This document shows positions 46,268 to 54,941 of a stretch of DNA of 64,000 bases, one piece after another. Positions within the stretch are counted from its first letter, which is position 1, and each line of letters starts with the position of its first letter. This DNA comes from Vibrio viridaestus. Lineage in GTDB: Bacteria > Pseudomonadota > Gammaproteobacteria > Enterobacterales > Vibrionaceae. The notes under the pieces are model-generated. The model saw only the letters and a program-made list of their open reading frames with translations. It was not told the origin of the DNA and ran no database searches. A program made the translations under genes and the position numbers. The stretch spans positions 434,001 through 498,000 of the forward strand of contig NZ_RJVQ01000001.1 in assembly GCF_003856525.1 (NCBI RefSeq), given 5' to 3'.

Positions 46268-46864
46268 CTACCCAAATTTTCGATTAACATTGGTGGCTAA
46301 GGAGGTCAGTTGAGATTGGGCAACCTTGAGGTTTCCTAACACTAGTTGCGGTTGATGCGAATAGTATTGCCCCCAATTAGAGTAGCCATCCACACGTAGA
46401 GGATCAGCACTGCCAATCGATAATGGTTTTAAGCCCATACGCTCCATCAACGCAAATAATGGGGCAGTAACAGTACAGACGCACCATTCAAAACCCTGCT
46501 CAATTAAATACGAGGTCATAAGAGAAAAATGAATGAGAGAGAAACGATTTGAGAATGACGCCAGTTGCCCAAATTCGATAATGGATGAACGAGTCGCTAC
46601 ACCAAAGTGACGCTTAATAAGTAATTCTATTGGTTCATCGAGATATTGCTCTAGAAAAAGAGGCCGATATTGAGCATGTTGAAAGCCACAAGCAGAGATC
46701 AGCTTCTCGTGTTGATAAAGCACGAGATATTGAGGCATGAACTCATTCAAGGTTGCTTGAAATGCCCGAGAGTATCGCTGATATATGTAGTTCTCAATCT
46801 CTGATTTCTGGGGATGTTTCCCATCAACAAGTTTGAGTTCAAATCCAGAATAAGCCGTTTTCAT
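46268..46864 (-). CDS. Thermostable hemolysin (delta-VPH) family protein, GNAT-like
   Basis: A 198-residue protein matching the T_hemolysin family: YSRAFQATLNEFMPQYLVLY, EKLISACGFQHAQYRPLFLEQYLDEPIE, then IEFGQLASFS and MERMGLKPL. It has no signal peptide or membrane-insertion region and has an acyltransferase-like (GNAT) architecture, so an enzymatic role is more likely than pore formation. First gene of the operon; AGGA before the ATG. Confidence 0.85.
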   Translation of the reverse strand: MKTAYSGFELKLVDGKHPQKSEIENYIYQRYSRAFQATLNEFMPQYLVLYQHEKLISACGFQHAQYRPLFLEQYLDEPIELLIKRHFGVATRSSIIEFGQLASFSNRFSLIHFSLMTSYLIEQGFEWCVCTVTAPLFALMERMGLKPLSIGSADPLRVDGYSNWGQYYSHQPQLVLGNLKVAQSQLTSLATNVNRKFG

Positions 46865-46926
46865 ACGTTAATCCTCACTTCACTGATGAAAAGATTAACG
46901 CGGTAAACTTAAGAGAATCTTAAGAA

Positions 46927-46948
46927 AAAACTGGGCAAGCCCAGTTTT
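46927..46948 (-). terminator. Terminator of the methyltransferase gene
   Basis: AAAACTGGGC/GCCCAGTTTT; on the minus strand followed by a T-rich run, 34 bp after the methyltransferase stop and upstream of the hemolysin operon. Confidence 0.85.
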
Positions 46949-46981
46949 ATATAAAGAAGTGAAGAGGCGCGATGAAAATCA

Positions 46982-47563
46982 CTATTTGACCGCCACGCCC
47001 ATCATTACTGATTTGCCACCTTTAGCTGTTTTAAGACGATATGTATGCGACATTTTAACGCGACTAAAACCAGCCTGAATAAGCTCATCCTGCATTTGAA
47101 TCGTACTGACACCTTCTGAACGATATTCGTCATCATTTATCCAATCCCAGTGAATAAAATAACCACCTTTATCCAAAAGCGAATAAATGATTTCAACAGC
47201 CTCAGAAAGATTATCTAAATATCCGCAAACTGAGCTGGCAACGACAATATCAAACTGCTTACGAAATGCTGGATGCTGAGCAACAAGGCCTCGCGTTAAA
47301 AAATCCACGACAGGCTCGACGTTACTTAAATCCTTTTTATCTAATTCTTCAATCATTAGCTCAGAACCATCTAGAGCGACAATAGATTTTGCTTTCATTG
47401 CTAAAAACTCAGTCATCAGCCCAGTCCCGCAGCCAAAATCAAGAATATGTTTACCCTCGATGTTGACGGTCTTATCTAGCAACTCATAAGCTCTATCTAC
47501 GAACTCAATATTAACGTCGTCACTTTCCCATTGTGTTGCAAGTGCATCCCAATCGTTTGCCAT
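46982..47563 (-). CDS. Class I SAM-dependent methyltransferase
   Basis: 193 residues from the ATG at 47563 behind GGAGG (an upstream ATG at 47578 lies before that site). It has the SAM-binding ILDFGCGTGLMTEFLA, ALDGSELMIEEL and DIVVASSVCGYL. Substrate unknown. Monocistronic, on the same strand as, but separated by a terminator from, the hemolysin-family operon. Confidence 0.85.
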   Translation of the reverse strand: MANDWDALATQWESDDVNIEFVDRAYELLDKTVNIEGKHILDFGCGTGLMTEFLAMKAKSIVALDGSELMIEELDKKDLSNVEPVVDFLTRGLVAQHPAFRKQFDIVVASSVCGYLDNLSEAVEIIYSLLDKGGYFIHWDWINDDEYRSEGVSTIQMQDELIQAGFSRVKMSHTYRLKTAKGGKSVMMGVAVK

Positions 47564-47899
47564 CGTGGCCTCCATCATGCTTCAACTTTTTTACTTTTGG
47601 GAGAATATACAGAGAATAAACCAAAACAGTGTGAACTTCATAGAGTTACATCAACAACATAGTCCTGAAACATCGATTTTCTCGCAACAAAAAATAATTG
47701 TTAACGTCGTGCTCATCACAGTTCACCACTAATCATTGAAACATATACACACTAACTCTCAATTTTCTTTTGTAACTACCCTGTGTTTACTCTAAATCGA
47801 TAACCAACAAGATTAAAATGAAAAATATTTGTTTCAATTGTTAATAAATTCAGACAATAATAAATTTATCATTGCTAATCCATCTAAACAGAAAATGGT
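47564..47899. other. Divergent intergenic region, nothing specific recognised
   Basis: 336 bp, AT-rich, between the methyltransferase and the thioesterase. It must hold both promoters. No clear operator, RNA or conserved motif was found. Confidence 0.6.
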
Positions 47900-48391
47900 A
47901 TGCCTATGTCTAAGCAGAAAAGAGAGTTAACCCTTCGTTTCCTAGCAGAACCAGGTGACGTGAATTTTGGTGGTAAAGTTCATGGTGGCGCCGTCATGAA
48001 ATGGATTGACCTTGCTGCTTATGCCTGCTCAGCAGCGTGGAGTGGTAAGTATTGTATTACTGCTTATGCTGGTGGGATTCGCTTCGTCGCACCAATTCTT
48101 GTAGGGAATCTAGTCGAGGTGAACGCAAAAATTGTTTATACCGGAAGAACATCAATGCACGTTGCAATAGATGTTCAGGCTAGCGATCCTAAGATGTTGG
48201 AAAACAGACTCACTACACACTGTATCGTTATCATGGTCGCGGTAGATGAACAGGGAAAACCAACAGATGTTCCAGAGTGGATACCAGTGGAAAAACAGGA
48301 TATAGAGCTGCAGAAATCCGCAATCAAATTAATGAATATGCGCAAAGAAATTGGAGAAGAAATGCAAGCGCACGTTAAATATTTACTCTGA
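47900..48391 (+). CDS. Acyl-CoA thioesterase (hotdog fold)
   Basis: 163 residues. YciA/BACH-type hotdog thioesterase: DVNFGGKVHGGAVMKWIDLAAY with the catalytic Asp/Asn region, GGIRFVAPILVGNLVEV and TGRTSMHVAIDV. It hydrolyses acyl-CoA; chain preference is unknown. Two near ATG starts (47900, 47906) are possible. Confidence 0.86.
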   Translation: MPMSKQKRELTLRFLAEPGDVNFGGKVHGGAVMKWIDLAAYACSAAWSGKYCITAYAGGIRFVAPILVGNLVEVNAKIVYTGRTSMHVAIDVQASDPKMLENRLTTHCIVIMVAVDEQGKPTDVPEWIPVEKQDIELQKSAIKLMNMRKEIGEEMQAHVKYLL

Positions 48392-48479
48392 TACTAAAAT
48401 ATCTGGCTTGTCATAATAAGTTCATGTAACTCCGCTTTAATCTGGTTTATGAAAATAGAATCAGATTAAAGGAGCGGCT

Positions 48480-48725
48480 TTGAACAGTTTGAATGTGACC
48501 CTCAGCCATTCAACACTTGAGAACACAAAGTCTGTTGAATATCAATGGGTTCGCTCTCTTTACGTTAGTGGCTACAACGAAGAACAAATTAATCACTATA
48601 TACAGCAGTGTTTTGGTGGAGACGACATCTTTGCTAATCTTTTTCGCAAAGTGGCCTTGAATCAAGAAAGCCTTTACGTACTACTCCAATATATGGGACA
48701 TGCTCCATCTTGTAGAGAATTTTGA
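48480..48725 (+). CDS. Small conserved-looking unknown protein
   Basis: An 81-residue soluble protein starting at TTG behind AAAGGAG. It contains QWVRSLYVSGYNEEQINHYI and a C-terminal QYMGHAPSCREF. No domain recognised. Coding support: a good ribosome site, balanced composition and a compact position before another small gene. Confidence 0.5.
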   Translation: MNSLNVTLSHSTLENTKSVEYQWVRSLYVSGYNEEQINHYIQQCFGGDDIFANLFRKVALNQESLYVLLQYMGHAPSCREF

Positions 48726-48782
48726 TCCTTTTTCCCGATTTTTCATTATTATAGTGGTAATGAAAAGCGAGAATGGGGCTAT

Positions 48783-49178
48783 ATGAAACTCTCATTTAAT
48801 ATGGAAGATGTAGGACAAGTTTGTGTTGGCGCTTTCGCCCTAGCCGTCCCGATTTCTTTTTCTGAAGAAGCATGGCACCTAGCTCAAACACTTCCTAACG
48901 CCAACCTATGCTTTATTATTTTTTTGTCCATGTGTTTTTTGGCTGTGTTTGCCCACCAAAGCGTTTTTCAACGAAATATTCGCAAACGAATACCTGTGTT
49001 TATTTTTCGTATTGTTATCGCATATGTGATTGCATCCGTTGTGGTCGCGTTGGTATTAATTTCCCTGGATAAGTTACCTTTATACCAGGACCCACTTCTC
49101 AGTTTGAAGCGAATCATTGTCATCACAATGCCGGCATCCATGGGTGCAATAGTTGTCGATAGTTTCGATAAAGAATAA
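48783..49178 (+). CDS. Small membrane protein (DUF2391-like)
   Basis: 131 residues with three to four transmembrane helices, including FALAVPISFSEEAW, FIIFLSMCFLAVFAHQSVFQ and RIVIAYVIASVVVALVLISL. It resembles the DUF2391 membrane family, unconfirmed. The speG gene follows 13 bp after its stop, so the two may be co-transcribed. Confidence 0.65.
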   Translation: MKLSFNMEDVGQVCVGAFALAVPISFSEEAWHLAQTLPNANLCFIIFLSMCFLAVFAHQSVFQRNIRKRIPVFIFRIVIAYVIASVVVALVLISLDKLPLYQDPLLSLKRIIVITMPASMGAIVVDSFDKE

Positions 49179-49191
49179 TTAAGGTATATAA

Positions 49192-49728
49192 ATGAAAGAC
49201 GTATTAAAACTCAGAGCATTAGAACGAGATGACTTGAGATTTATTCATAACCTAAACAACAACCGCAATGTTATGACCTACTGGTTCGAGGAACCTTACG
49301 AGTCTTTTGACGAGTTGGAAGAACTGTACAATAAGCACATCCATGACAACGCTGAGCGCCGCTTTGTGGTTGAAAACTCAAATCAGCAGCTAATCGGTCT
49401 AGTGGAGTTGATTGAAATAAACTACATTCATCGCAGCGCAGAATTCCAGATCATCGTCGCGCCCGACTATCAAGGGCAAGGGTTTGCTCGAGATATTCTC
49501 AATAAAGCGCTGGATTATTCTTTTATGATTCTCAACCTGCATAAAGTTTACTTACATGTGGCAATAGAAAATGAAGTCGCGGTGCACGTTTATGAAAAAG
49601 CAGGCTTTATCGAAGAAGGACACTTAATTGAGGAGTTCTTTATCAATGGTCGATATCAAGATGTTAAACGGATGTACATGTTGCAAAACAGTTATCTTGC
49701 GAAGTTTGTAACAACGAAAGGTGAATAA
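49192..49728 (+). CDS. speG: Spermidine N1-acetyltransferase
   Basis: 178 residues, nearly the V. cholerae SpeG sequence as recalled: [59 protein letters not shown] and [18 protein letters not shown]. It acetylates spermidine or spermine to detoxify excess polyamines. AAGG precedes the ATG. Confidence 0.95.
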   Translation: MKDVLKLRALERDDLRFIHNLNNNRNVMTYWFEEPYESFDELEELYNKHIHDNAERRFVVENSNQQLIGLVELIEINYIHRSAEFQIIVAPDYQGQGFARDILNKALDYSFMILNLHKVYLHVAIENEVAVHVYEKAGFIEEGHLIEEFFINGRYQDVKRMYMLQNSYLAKFVTTKGE

Positions 49729-49732
49729 CGCG

Positions 49733-49761
49733 AAATGGCAGAGTTAACTCTGCCATTTTTT
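49733..49761. terminator. Bidirectional hairpin terminator
   Basis: AAATGGCAGAGTT/AACTCTGCCATTT followed by T residues, between speG and the convergent 2OG oxygenase gene. Confidence 0.88.
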
Positions 49762-50368
49762 AGCGTGCTATATCCAATACAGATTCAGAAACGCCATTCA
49801 CTCGAAACCAGCCAGCAATGCTATAGCGATCTTTTCGGCTTGGAAGCACCTCGTGAGGAAACTTCTCGGATAAGAATACAACCAGACGGCCACCTTTGGG
49901 TTCGATGTCCATTAGTTCACTATCGTCCTGGTTGTATACCTTTAATATTCCGGCATCTTCTGCAACCCATTCATCGTTTAAGTACATTACTGTTGTTAAA
50001 CGTCGGTTGCTCATACCCTGAAAGGCATCCAGGTGCTTTTTATAAAAGTCGCCAGCAGCATAATGAGCAAAGTGAGCTTCGTACTCAAAGAGACCCAAAT
50101 ATAAAGCTCGATTCACCTGCTGACGCATATCTTCCATCTGAGATAGGTAGTGCGCGACGGGTAAGCCCATATCGCGTTGAATCCACTTTATCTCATCTCG
50201 TCTAACCGATTCGGCCAGCGTGTGCTGATCATCACGACCAATTCCAGCAGGCTTCCAGTTTTCTGGCAAACACGATTTTAAAGCGATAACTTCGTCATGG
50301 CTTAGAAAGTCATCCCAAACATACCAACCCACATCGGCAAGTTGGTCAATCATTCGATCTATGGACAT
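49760..50368 (-). CDS. 2-oxoglutarate/Fe(II) oxygenase (prolyl 4-hydroxylase-like)
   Basis: About 202 residues. The facial triad is the His/Asp of YKKHLDAF and the later His of FPHEVLP; RYSIAGWFR supplies the 2-oxoglutarate-binding Arg. The family hydroxylates proteins or small molecules. The ATG at 50368 is preferred over TTG at 50371. Confidence 0.85.
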   Translation of the reverse strand: MSIDRMIDQLADVGWYVWDDFLSHDEVIALKSCLPENWKPAGIGRDDQHTLAESVRRDEIKWIQRDMGLPVAHYLSQMEDMRQQVNRALYLGLFEYEAHFAHYAAGDFYKKHLDAFQGMSNRRLTTVMYLNDEWVAEDAGILKVYNQDDSELMDIEPKGGRLVVFLSEKFPHEVLPSRKDRYSIAGWFRVNGVSESVLDIAR

Positions 50369-50475
50369 CAAATTACGCTCTAATAAAAAGATGCCGCTTT
50401 ATAAGCTAACTATGTCTGGGTGACAAACAAAGATAAGTTGTCAAAAGAACAAATAATTCTTATGCACAACAACCT

Positions 50476-50754
50476 TTAGGTTCTGTATAGAACCTTCACA
50501 ATATGCCAGCCAAATTTGGTTTTTACTAACGTGGGTTTTAAGACCTCGCCTGAGAAACAAACTTTATCAAATGCTGGCACCATCTGGCCCTGACGAAATT
50601 CTCCGAGGTCGCCGCCTTTCTTACCTGACGGGCAGAGAGAATATTTTCTTGCCAGCGTTTGGAACTTAGCGCCTTTCGCCAGTTCTTTTAGAATGTCTTC
50701 AGCTTGGTTTTTGTGCTTTACAAGAATATGTAAGGCCGCTGCCGTTCTCGCCAT
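50476..50754 (-). CDS. ppiC: Parvulin peptidyl-prolyl isomerase
   Basis: 92 residues, the single-domain PpiC length. [39 protein letters not shown] and [11 protein letters not shown] match the family. Cytoplasmic, no signal peptide. Confidence 0.93.
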   Translation of the reverse strand: MARTAAALHILVKHKNQAEDILKELAKGAKFQTLARKYSLCPSGKKGGDLGEFRQGQMVPAFDKVCFSGEVLKPTLVKTKFGWHIVKVLYRT

Positions 50755-50927
50755 AATGAATCCTCAAATCTAAAACGACGCGAAGTTTAAAGAAATCCCT
50801 ACCGCGTGTCACCTCAAAATAGTAGCATGTGAATCAATAAAAATATCAATATCAAAAATATAGGGTTGAACCCTTACGAGGTTCGTTTACTATTTACTTA
50901 AGGTTGTTTATAAAAAGATAGGCAGTT

Positions 50928-51845
50928 ATGGCAAAAGTAGCGAGCAAAGCAAATCAGTCTCAAGGCATGTTGATGTTCACCCTGAACTCTCAAAAACAGC
51001 TCTTTGCGATTGGCACTCTAAAAATACGAGAAATTGTCTCTTATATGCCAATGACTCAGATTCCGTACTCTCATAGAAACGTTATCGGTACGATCACGAT
51101 TCGTAAGATCACCGTTCCTGTCATTGATATGGCGGCCGCCATTGGCTTTCGTCCAATCGCTCCCGAAGAGTACAAAGATTGCTATCTCATTGTCACGGAT
51201 TGCTTAAGAACAGTCGTGGCATTTATGGTCAGAAGTATTGAAAAAATTATCGAATGTGACTGGAAAACCATCGAATCAGCTCCAGAGAGTGCCGGGCACA
51301 ATGTATTCGTTACAGGGATAACCCGTTACAACGATAAGATCGTACAAATGATGGATGTTGAGCTTCTTCTTTCCAAAATTTATCCGCAATATGAGTCAAC
51401 TAAGGTCCCTATGTTGACGGATATAGAGAGAGAAAGGTTACGTTCGTTTAATATTCTGCTGGTAGATGATTCAACCATAGCCCGTAAACAACTCTCTGAT
51501 GCACTTGATAGCATCAATATCTCCTACGATATTTGTAAAAATGGTTTAGAAGCACTTGAAATGATGCGTCTACGAGCAAATCAGAATCGTCCGATTGATT
51601 TACTCGTTAGTGATATTGAAATGCCCGGGCTGGATGGCTATGAGCTGGCATTTGAAGTTCAAAACGACAGTCAGTTAAACCACTGTTACACCATATTGCA
51701 TACATCTCTATCCAGTGAAATCTGTGTCGACAGAGCAAAACAAGTTGGGGCGCAGCAAGCTCTAGAAAAATTTAACGCCACAGAGCTTATCGTCGCGATG
51801 CTAAAAGGGGCGAAAACTCTTCAGGAAAAAGCAATGCAGAGCTAA
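50928..51845 (+). CDS. cheV: CheV-type chemotaxis coupling protein
   Basis: 305 residues: CheW-like domain (about 10-160, LFAIGTLKIREIVSYMPMTQ) and a receiver domain (about 178-300, NILLVDDSTIARKQLSDAL, acceptor in LLVSDIEMPGLDGYE). Couples chemoreceptors to CheA with phosphorylation-dependent adaptation. Monocistronic. Confidence 0.92.
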   Translation: MAKVASKANQSQGMLMFTLNSQKQLFAIGTLKIREIVSYMPMTQIPYSHRNVIGTITIRKITVPVIDMAAAIGFRPIAPEEYKDCYLIVTDCLRTVVAFMVRSIEKIIECDWKTIESAPESAGHNVFVTGITRYNDKIVQMMDVELLLSKIYPQYESTKVPMLTDIERERLRSFNILLVDDSTIARKQLSDALDSINISYDICKNGLEALEMMRLRANQNRPIDLLVSDIEMPGLDGYELAFEVQNDSQLNHCYTILHTSLSSEICVDRAKQVGAQQALEKFNATELIVAMLKGAKTLQEKAMQS

Positions 51846-51876
51846 TCTGCATTGCCTATTTATTGGAATTGTTATT

Positions 51877-53094
51877 CTAAAAATAAGTTGGATACCAGTT
51901 AGTAATATTATCTTCGGCATCGCGAAATGCAATAAAACGCCATTTATCAAAGGTTAGACAAGGATGCGATGTCCCTAACACGACGATATCGCCCACTCGT
52001 AATTGACTTCCGTCATCCTGAACGAAGTAGTGCTGGTCCATGATATGAACACCTTTTAGCGAAGTGCCTGACTTTATCTCTATCTCATTACCATCACGAA
52101 TAATGCGCAGTATCACTGGTAACCCAACATCATAAGCCATGTCACGCTTACCTGCCCCTATAATAGCTTTTCCTTGTTCAGGCGTAGAGATAACACTTGC
52201 CCAGACTTCAAGACATGATTTGAGATTGACCACAGAGCACGCATTTTTCGAACCAACCAGTCTTTTCTCAATATCCTCTTTGGCTTTAGCATAAATACCG
52301 GAATCTTGAACCACATAACAACCTGGTCTTAAAACAACATTGATATCATTTCTGTCTGCGAATGTCGTGGCAACAACATCGTACCAAGCTGAGCCTGAAC
52401 CAGTAAGAATGGGCATAGTGACCTGATGATGTTTTATCAACCGTTCAGTAAACAATAATGCTCGGTCGAGAAAAGTTCTCACATTCTCAGCAGCATTCTC
52501 ACCATTGACGACTCCTTCATATAACTCAACACCCATTAAATCAAGATTGGCGGATTGACGTATCATTTCTGCCAGTTCGCTCGCCTGCTCCTGAGTGCGA
52601 CAGCCGCAACGGCCAGACTTTATCCCCAATTCGATCAATAAAGGAAACTTAACATTTTCTTCCTGAGCAATATTTTCGAGTTGCTTTAGTTGTTCTATAG
52701 AATCGACACAAGAATAAAGAGTCGCCGACGAATCTTTTATGAGCCTCGCCAGATGACGGGCAGTTCCTCTGCCTACAATTTGATTGGCAATAATAATATG
52801 CTCGGCTCCAGCACTAAGAGCGACTTCAGCCTGTGCCGGACTTGCTACGGTTATTCCCCATGCTCCTGCCGCCAACTGGCGTTTAAATATTTCAGGCACC
52901 ATGGTTGTCTTCCCATGAGGACATAATTGAGTATTAAATTGTTCTGAGAACGACTGCATCCATTGAATATTACTCGTCATTGTTGATTCATCAATCACAG
53001 CACATGGGAGCGATATCGCATCATTTCGAAGAGAGTATTGCTCTAGTGCGACCGCAATTCCTTTTGTCCCTAATGGAAATTCTCTATCCAACAT
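51877..53094 (-). CDS. D-threonine aldolase / D-serine dehydratase-like PLP enzyme
   Basis: 405 residues, an alanine-racemase-fold PLP enzyme. The cofactor lysine is in CPHGKTTM near residue 61. The C-terminal domain has the metal-site His and Cys of GTSHPCLTFDKW, as in the DSD1/D-threonine aldolase family. It would cleave or deaminate D-hydroxyamino acids; the exact substrate is open. Confidence 0.83.
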   Translation of the reverse strand: MLDREFPLGTKGIAVALEQYSLRNDAISLPCAVIDESTMTSNIQWMQSFSEQFNTQLCPHGKTTMVPEIFKRQLAAGAWGITVASPAQAEVALSAGAEHIIIANQIVGRGTARHLARLIKDSSATLYSCVDSIEQLKQLENIAQEENVKFPLLIELGIKSGRCGCRTQEQASELAEMIRQSANLDLMGVELYEGVVNGENAAENVRTFLDRALLFTERLIKHHQVTMPILTGSGSAWYDVVATTFADRNDINVVLRPGCYVVQDSGIYAKAKEDIEKRLVGSKNACSVVNLKSCLEVWASVISTPEQGKAIIGAGKRDMAYDVGLPVILRIIRDGNEIEIKSGTSLKGVHIMDQHYFVQDDGSQLRVGDIVVLGTSHPCLTFDKWRFIAFRDAEDNITNWYPTYF

Positions 53095-53211
53095 AACTTC
53101 TACCTACATGTCCTTTTCGTGTGAAATCAATCACTATCATATACTAAGTTGTCGTAATGGTCTGTTCCTAGGCTACACTAATAATTACCTGTCTTTTTAC
53201 AAAAGTTTCCT

Positions 53212-54228
53212 ATGAAAAACGATATCGATATAAAAAATAGTAATCAGATATTTAAACAAGCTGTGCCATTAATGGTAAAGAACAAAGTTGCTCCGTCTCC
53301 ACAAAATTATGCACTTTGGTATTCCTATGTGGAAAATATCGATAAAGATCTTTGCAGGGAGATCGACGCAACCATTTCCAAACTCGGATATTGTCCACCT
53401 TCAGTATGCGATGATCTCTACGACCGCTTCGTCGCGTCTCGCTCGGAGGCTGACCTCAAATCACTACGAAAAGACATCGAAATTATGCTACTCGAGTTAT
53501 CCACCTCCATGTTCGATGCATCAAACGACACTCAAAAGTTTTCATTGATGTTAGATAAGAGCTTTAAACAACTTGAAATCGCTGAAAAACAATCACTTTC
53601 CCTAGATGAGGTCATGTCGTTAGTCAGACAGCTTGTTACAGAATCAAGAGAAATCCGCCAATCCACTCAATTCCTCAATGAACGCCTGAACTCTGCAGGA
53701 CAAGAAATAGATAAACTAAAAGAGCAACTTATTGTTTTACAAAGCACAGCATTAAACGACTCGCTTACTGGTGTTCACAATCGAAGAGCATTTGATCATG
53801 ACCTTAAAACAATGGTGGAAGGTCAAATTCCATTTTGTTTGATTTTTACTGATATTGACCATTTTAAAAGTCTCAATGACCGATTCGGCCACTTATTTGG
53901 GGATAGCGTACTTAAAGCGGTCGCGAAGAGGTTAGAGACACCGGACAGTAATTACTCCGTTTATCGTTATGGAGGAGAAGAGTTTGCGATTATCGCACCA
54001 AACCGTCCTCTGCGCAGCGCCAGACAGCTCGCTGATGCATTAAGAAGAGGAATAGAAAAGCTCAAAATTAAGGACCGAAAATCAGGTGAGTCAGTAAACA
54101 GCATTACTGCATCTTTTGGAGTAGTGGAACATAATGCTACCCAATCTCTTGACCAGACACTAAGTAAAGCCGATGAGCTACTTTATCAGGCCAAGAAATT
54201 GGGTAGAAATAGGGTCATGCCACTGTAG
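53212..54228 (+). CDS. Cytoplasmic diguanylate cyclase (GGDEF)
   Basis: 338 residues without transmembrane segments. An N-terminal helical region of about 170 residues is followed by GGDEF (NDSLTGVHNRRAFDHDL, TDIDHFKSLNDRFGH, YRYGGEEFAI). There is no RxxD inhibitory site five residues before GGEEF (DSNY there), so feedback inhibition may be absent. Single gene. Confidence 0.9.
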   Translation: MKNDIDIKNSNQIFKQAVPLMVKNKVAPSPQNYALWYSYVENIDKDLCREIDATISKLGYCPPSVCDDLYDRFVASRSEADLKSLRKDIEIMLLELSTSMFDASNDTQKFSLMLDKSFKQLEIAEKQSLSLDEVMSLVRQLVTESREIRQSTQFLNERLNSAGQEIDKLKEQLIVLQSTALNDSLTGVHNRRAFDHDLKTMVEGQIPFCLIFTDIDHFKSLNDRFGHLFGDSVLKAVAKRLETPDSNYSVYRYGGEEFAIIAPNRPLRSARQLADALRRGIEKLKIKDRKSGESVNSITASFGVVEHNATQSLDQTLSKADELLYQAKKLGRNRVMPL

Positions 54229-54241
54229 ATCCTAATGAGGT

Positions 54242-54802
54242 TTAGTCCTGAACCAAAATAGTAAATTCATGGCCATCTTTGTGAATAAACTCTTTGTCTT
54301 CCAACGTCATAATCGCACGTCCTGCTGAATTTTTATTCAATAAACTGATCCAACAGCGAAAGGTATCAGTTTCTTGCGCTGTAAATTCAGCAAAGGGTCG
54401 AGAAATAACTTCCACCTGAATATCGGTAATACGCACCCGTCCCGCAAGCTGACAATCACTACACAATTCTACTTCAATATGGTTACCCTCCTCTGTCGAG
54501 AACAAAATAGCTCCCGGAGCATGGGCTTCTCCATCGATTCCAGTGAACTGTTGAGGATAACGTAATCCACAATGACTTCCGTCTGAGAAATAAGCGAGAA
54601 GATGGTGATAGTCCATTACATATTGCGTCACGTCCTGATGTGAACCTTCATCCAAGGGGAATGAGTCATCCAAAAACTCAACTGCCCGCATATGTTTTTC
54701 CTGGTCTTTGTCGGAACGCATCGCATCGACAGCGACGGCTAACTCAGAAAAATGTTGGGTAAAATGTCCCTCAAAAAAATGTCGTTCCATTTTCATATTC
54801 AT
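54242..54802 (-). CDS. Unknown protein, partner of DUF3612 regulator
   Basis: 186 residues, soluble and acidic, with one CxxC-like SDCQ region and no recognised domain (HFFEGHFTQHFSELAVAVDAM near the N-terminus). Divergent from the DUF3612 regulator at 54942, which suggests co-regulation. ATG behind GAGGG. Confidence 0.6.
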   Translation of the reverse strand: MNMKMERHFFEGHFTQHFSELAVAVDAMRSDKDQEKHMRAVEFLDDSFPLDEGSHQDVTQYVMDYHHLLAYFSDGSHCGLRYPQQFTGIDGEAHAPGAILFSTEEGNHIEVELCSDCQLAGRVRITDIQVEVISRPFAEFTAQETDTFRCWISLLNKNSAGRAIMTLEDKEFIHKDGHEFTILVQD

Positions 54803-54941
54803 TGTATGACCCTCTCGTCCATTGCATTACTTATTATCTTGGTTCACATATTTGTCACATTTGTCTGTGGCATGAAGTAAGACTAGACGATTTACTGATA
54901 CAATTTCACAACAAAAATTTCACATTGTGAATTTTACAAAT

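Noticed and set aside
49735-50205. 156-codon plus-strand frame opposite the 2OG oxygenase
   Set aside because: It begins in the terminator hairpin and is antisense to a gene with an intact catalytic triad.
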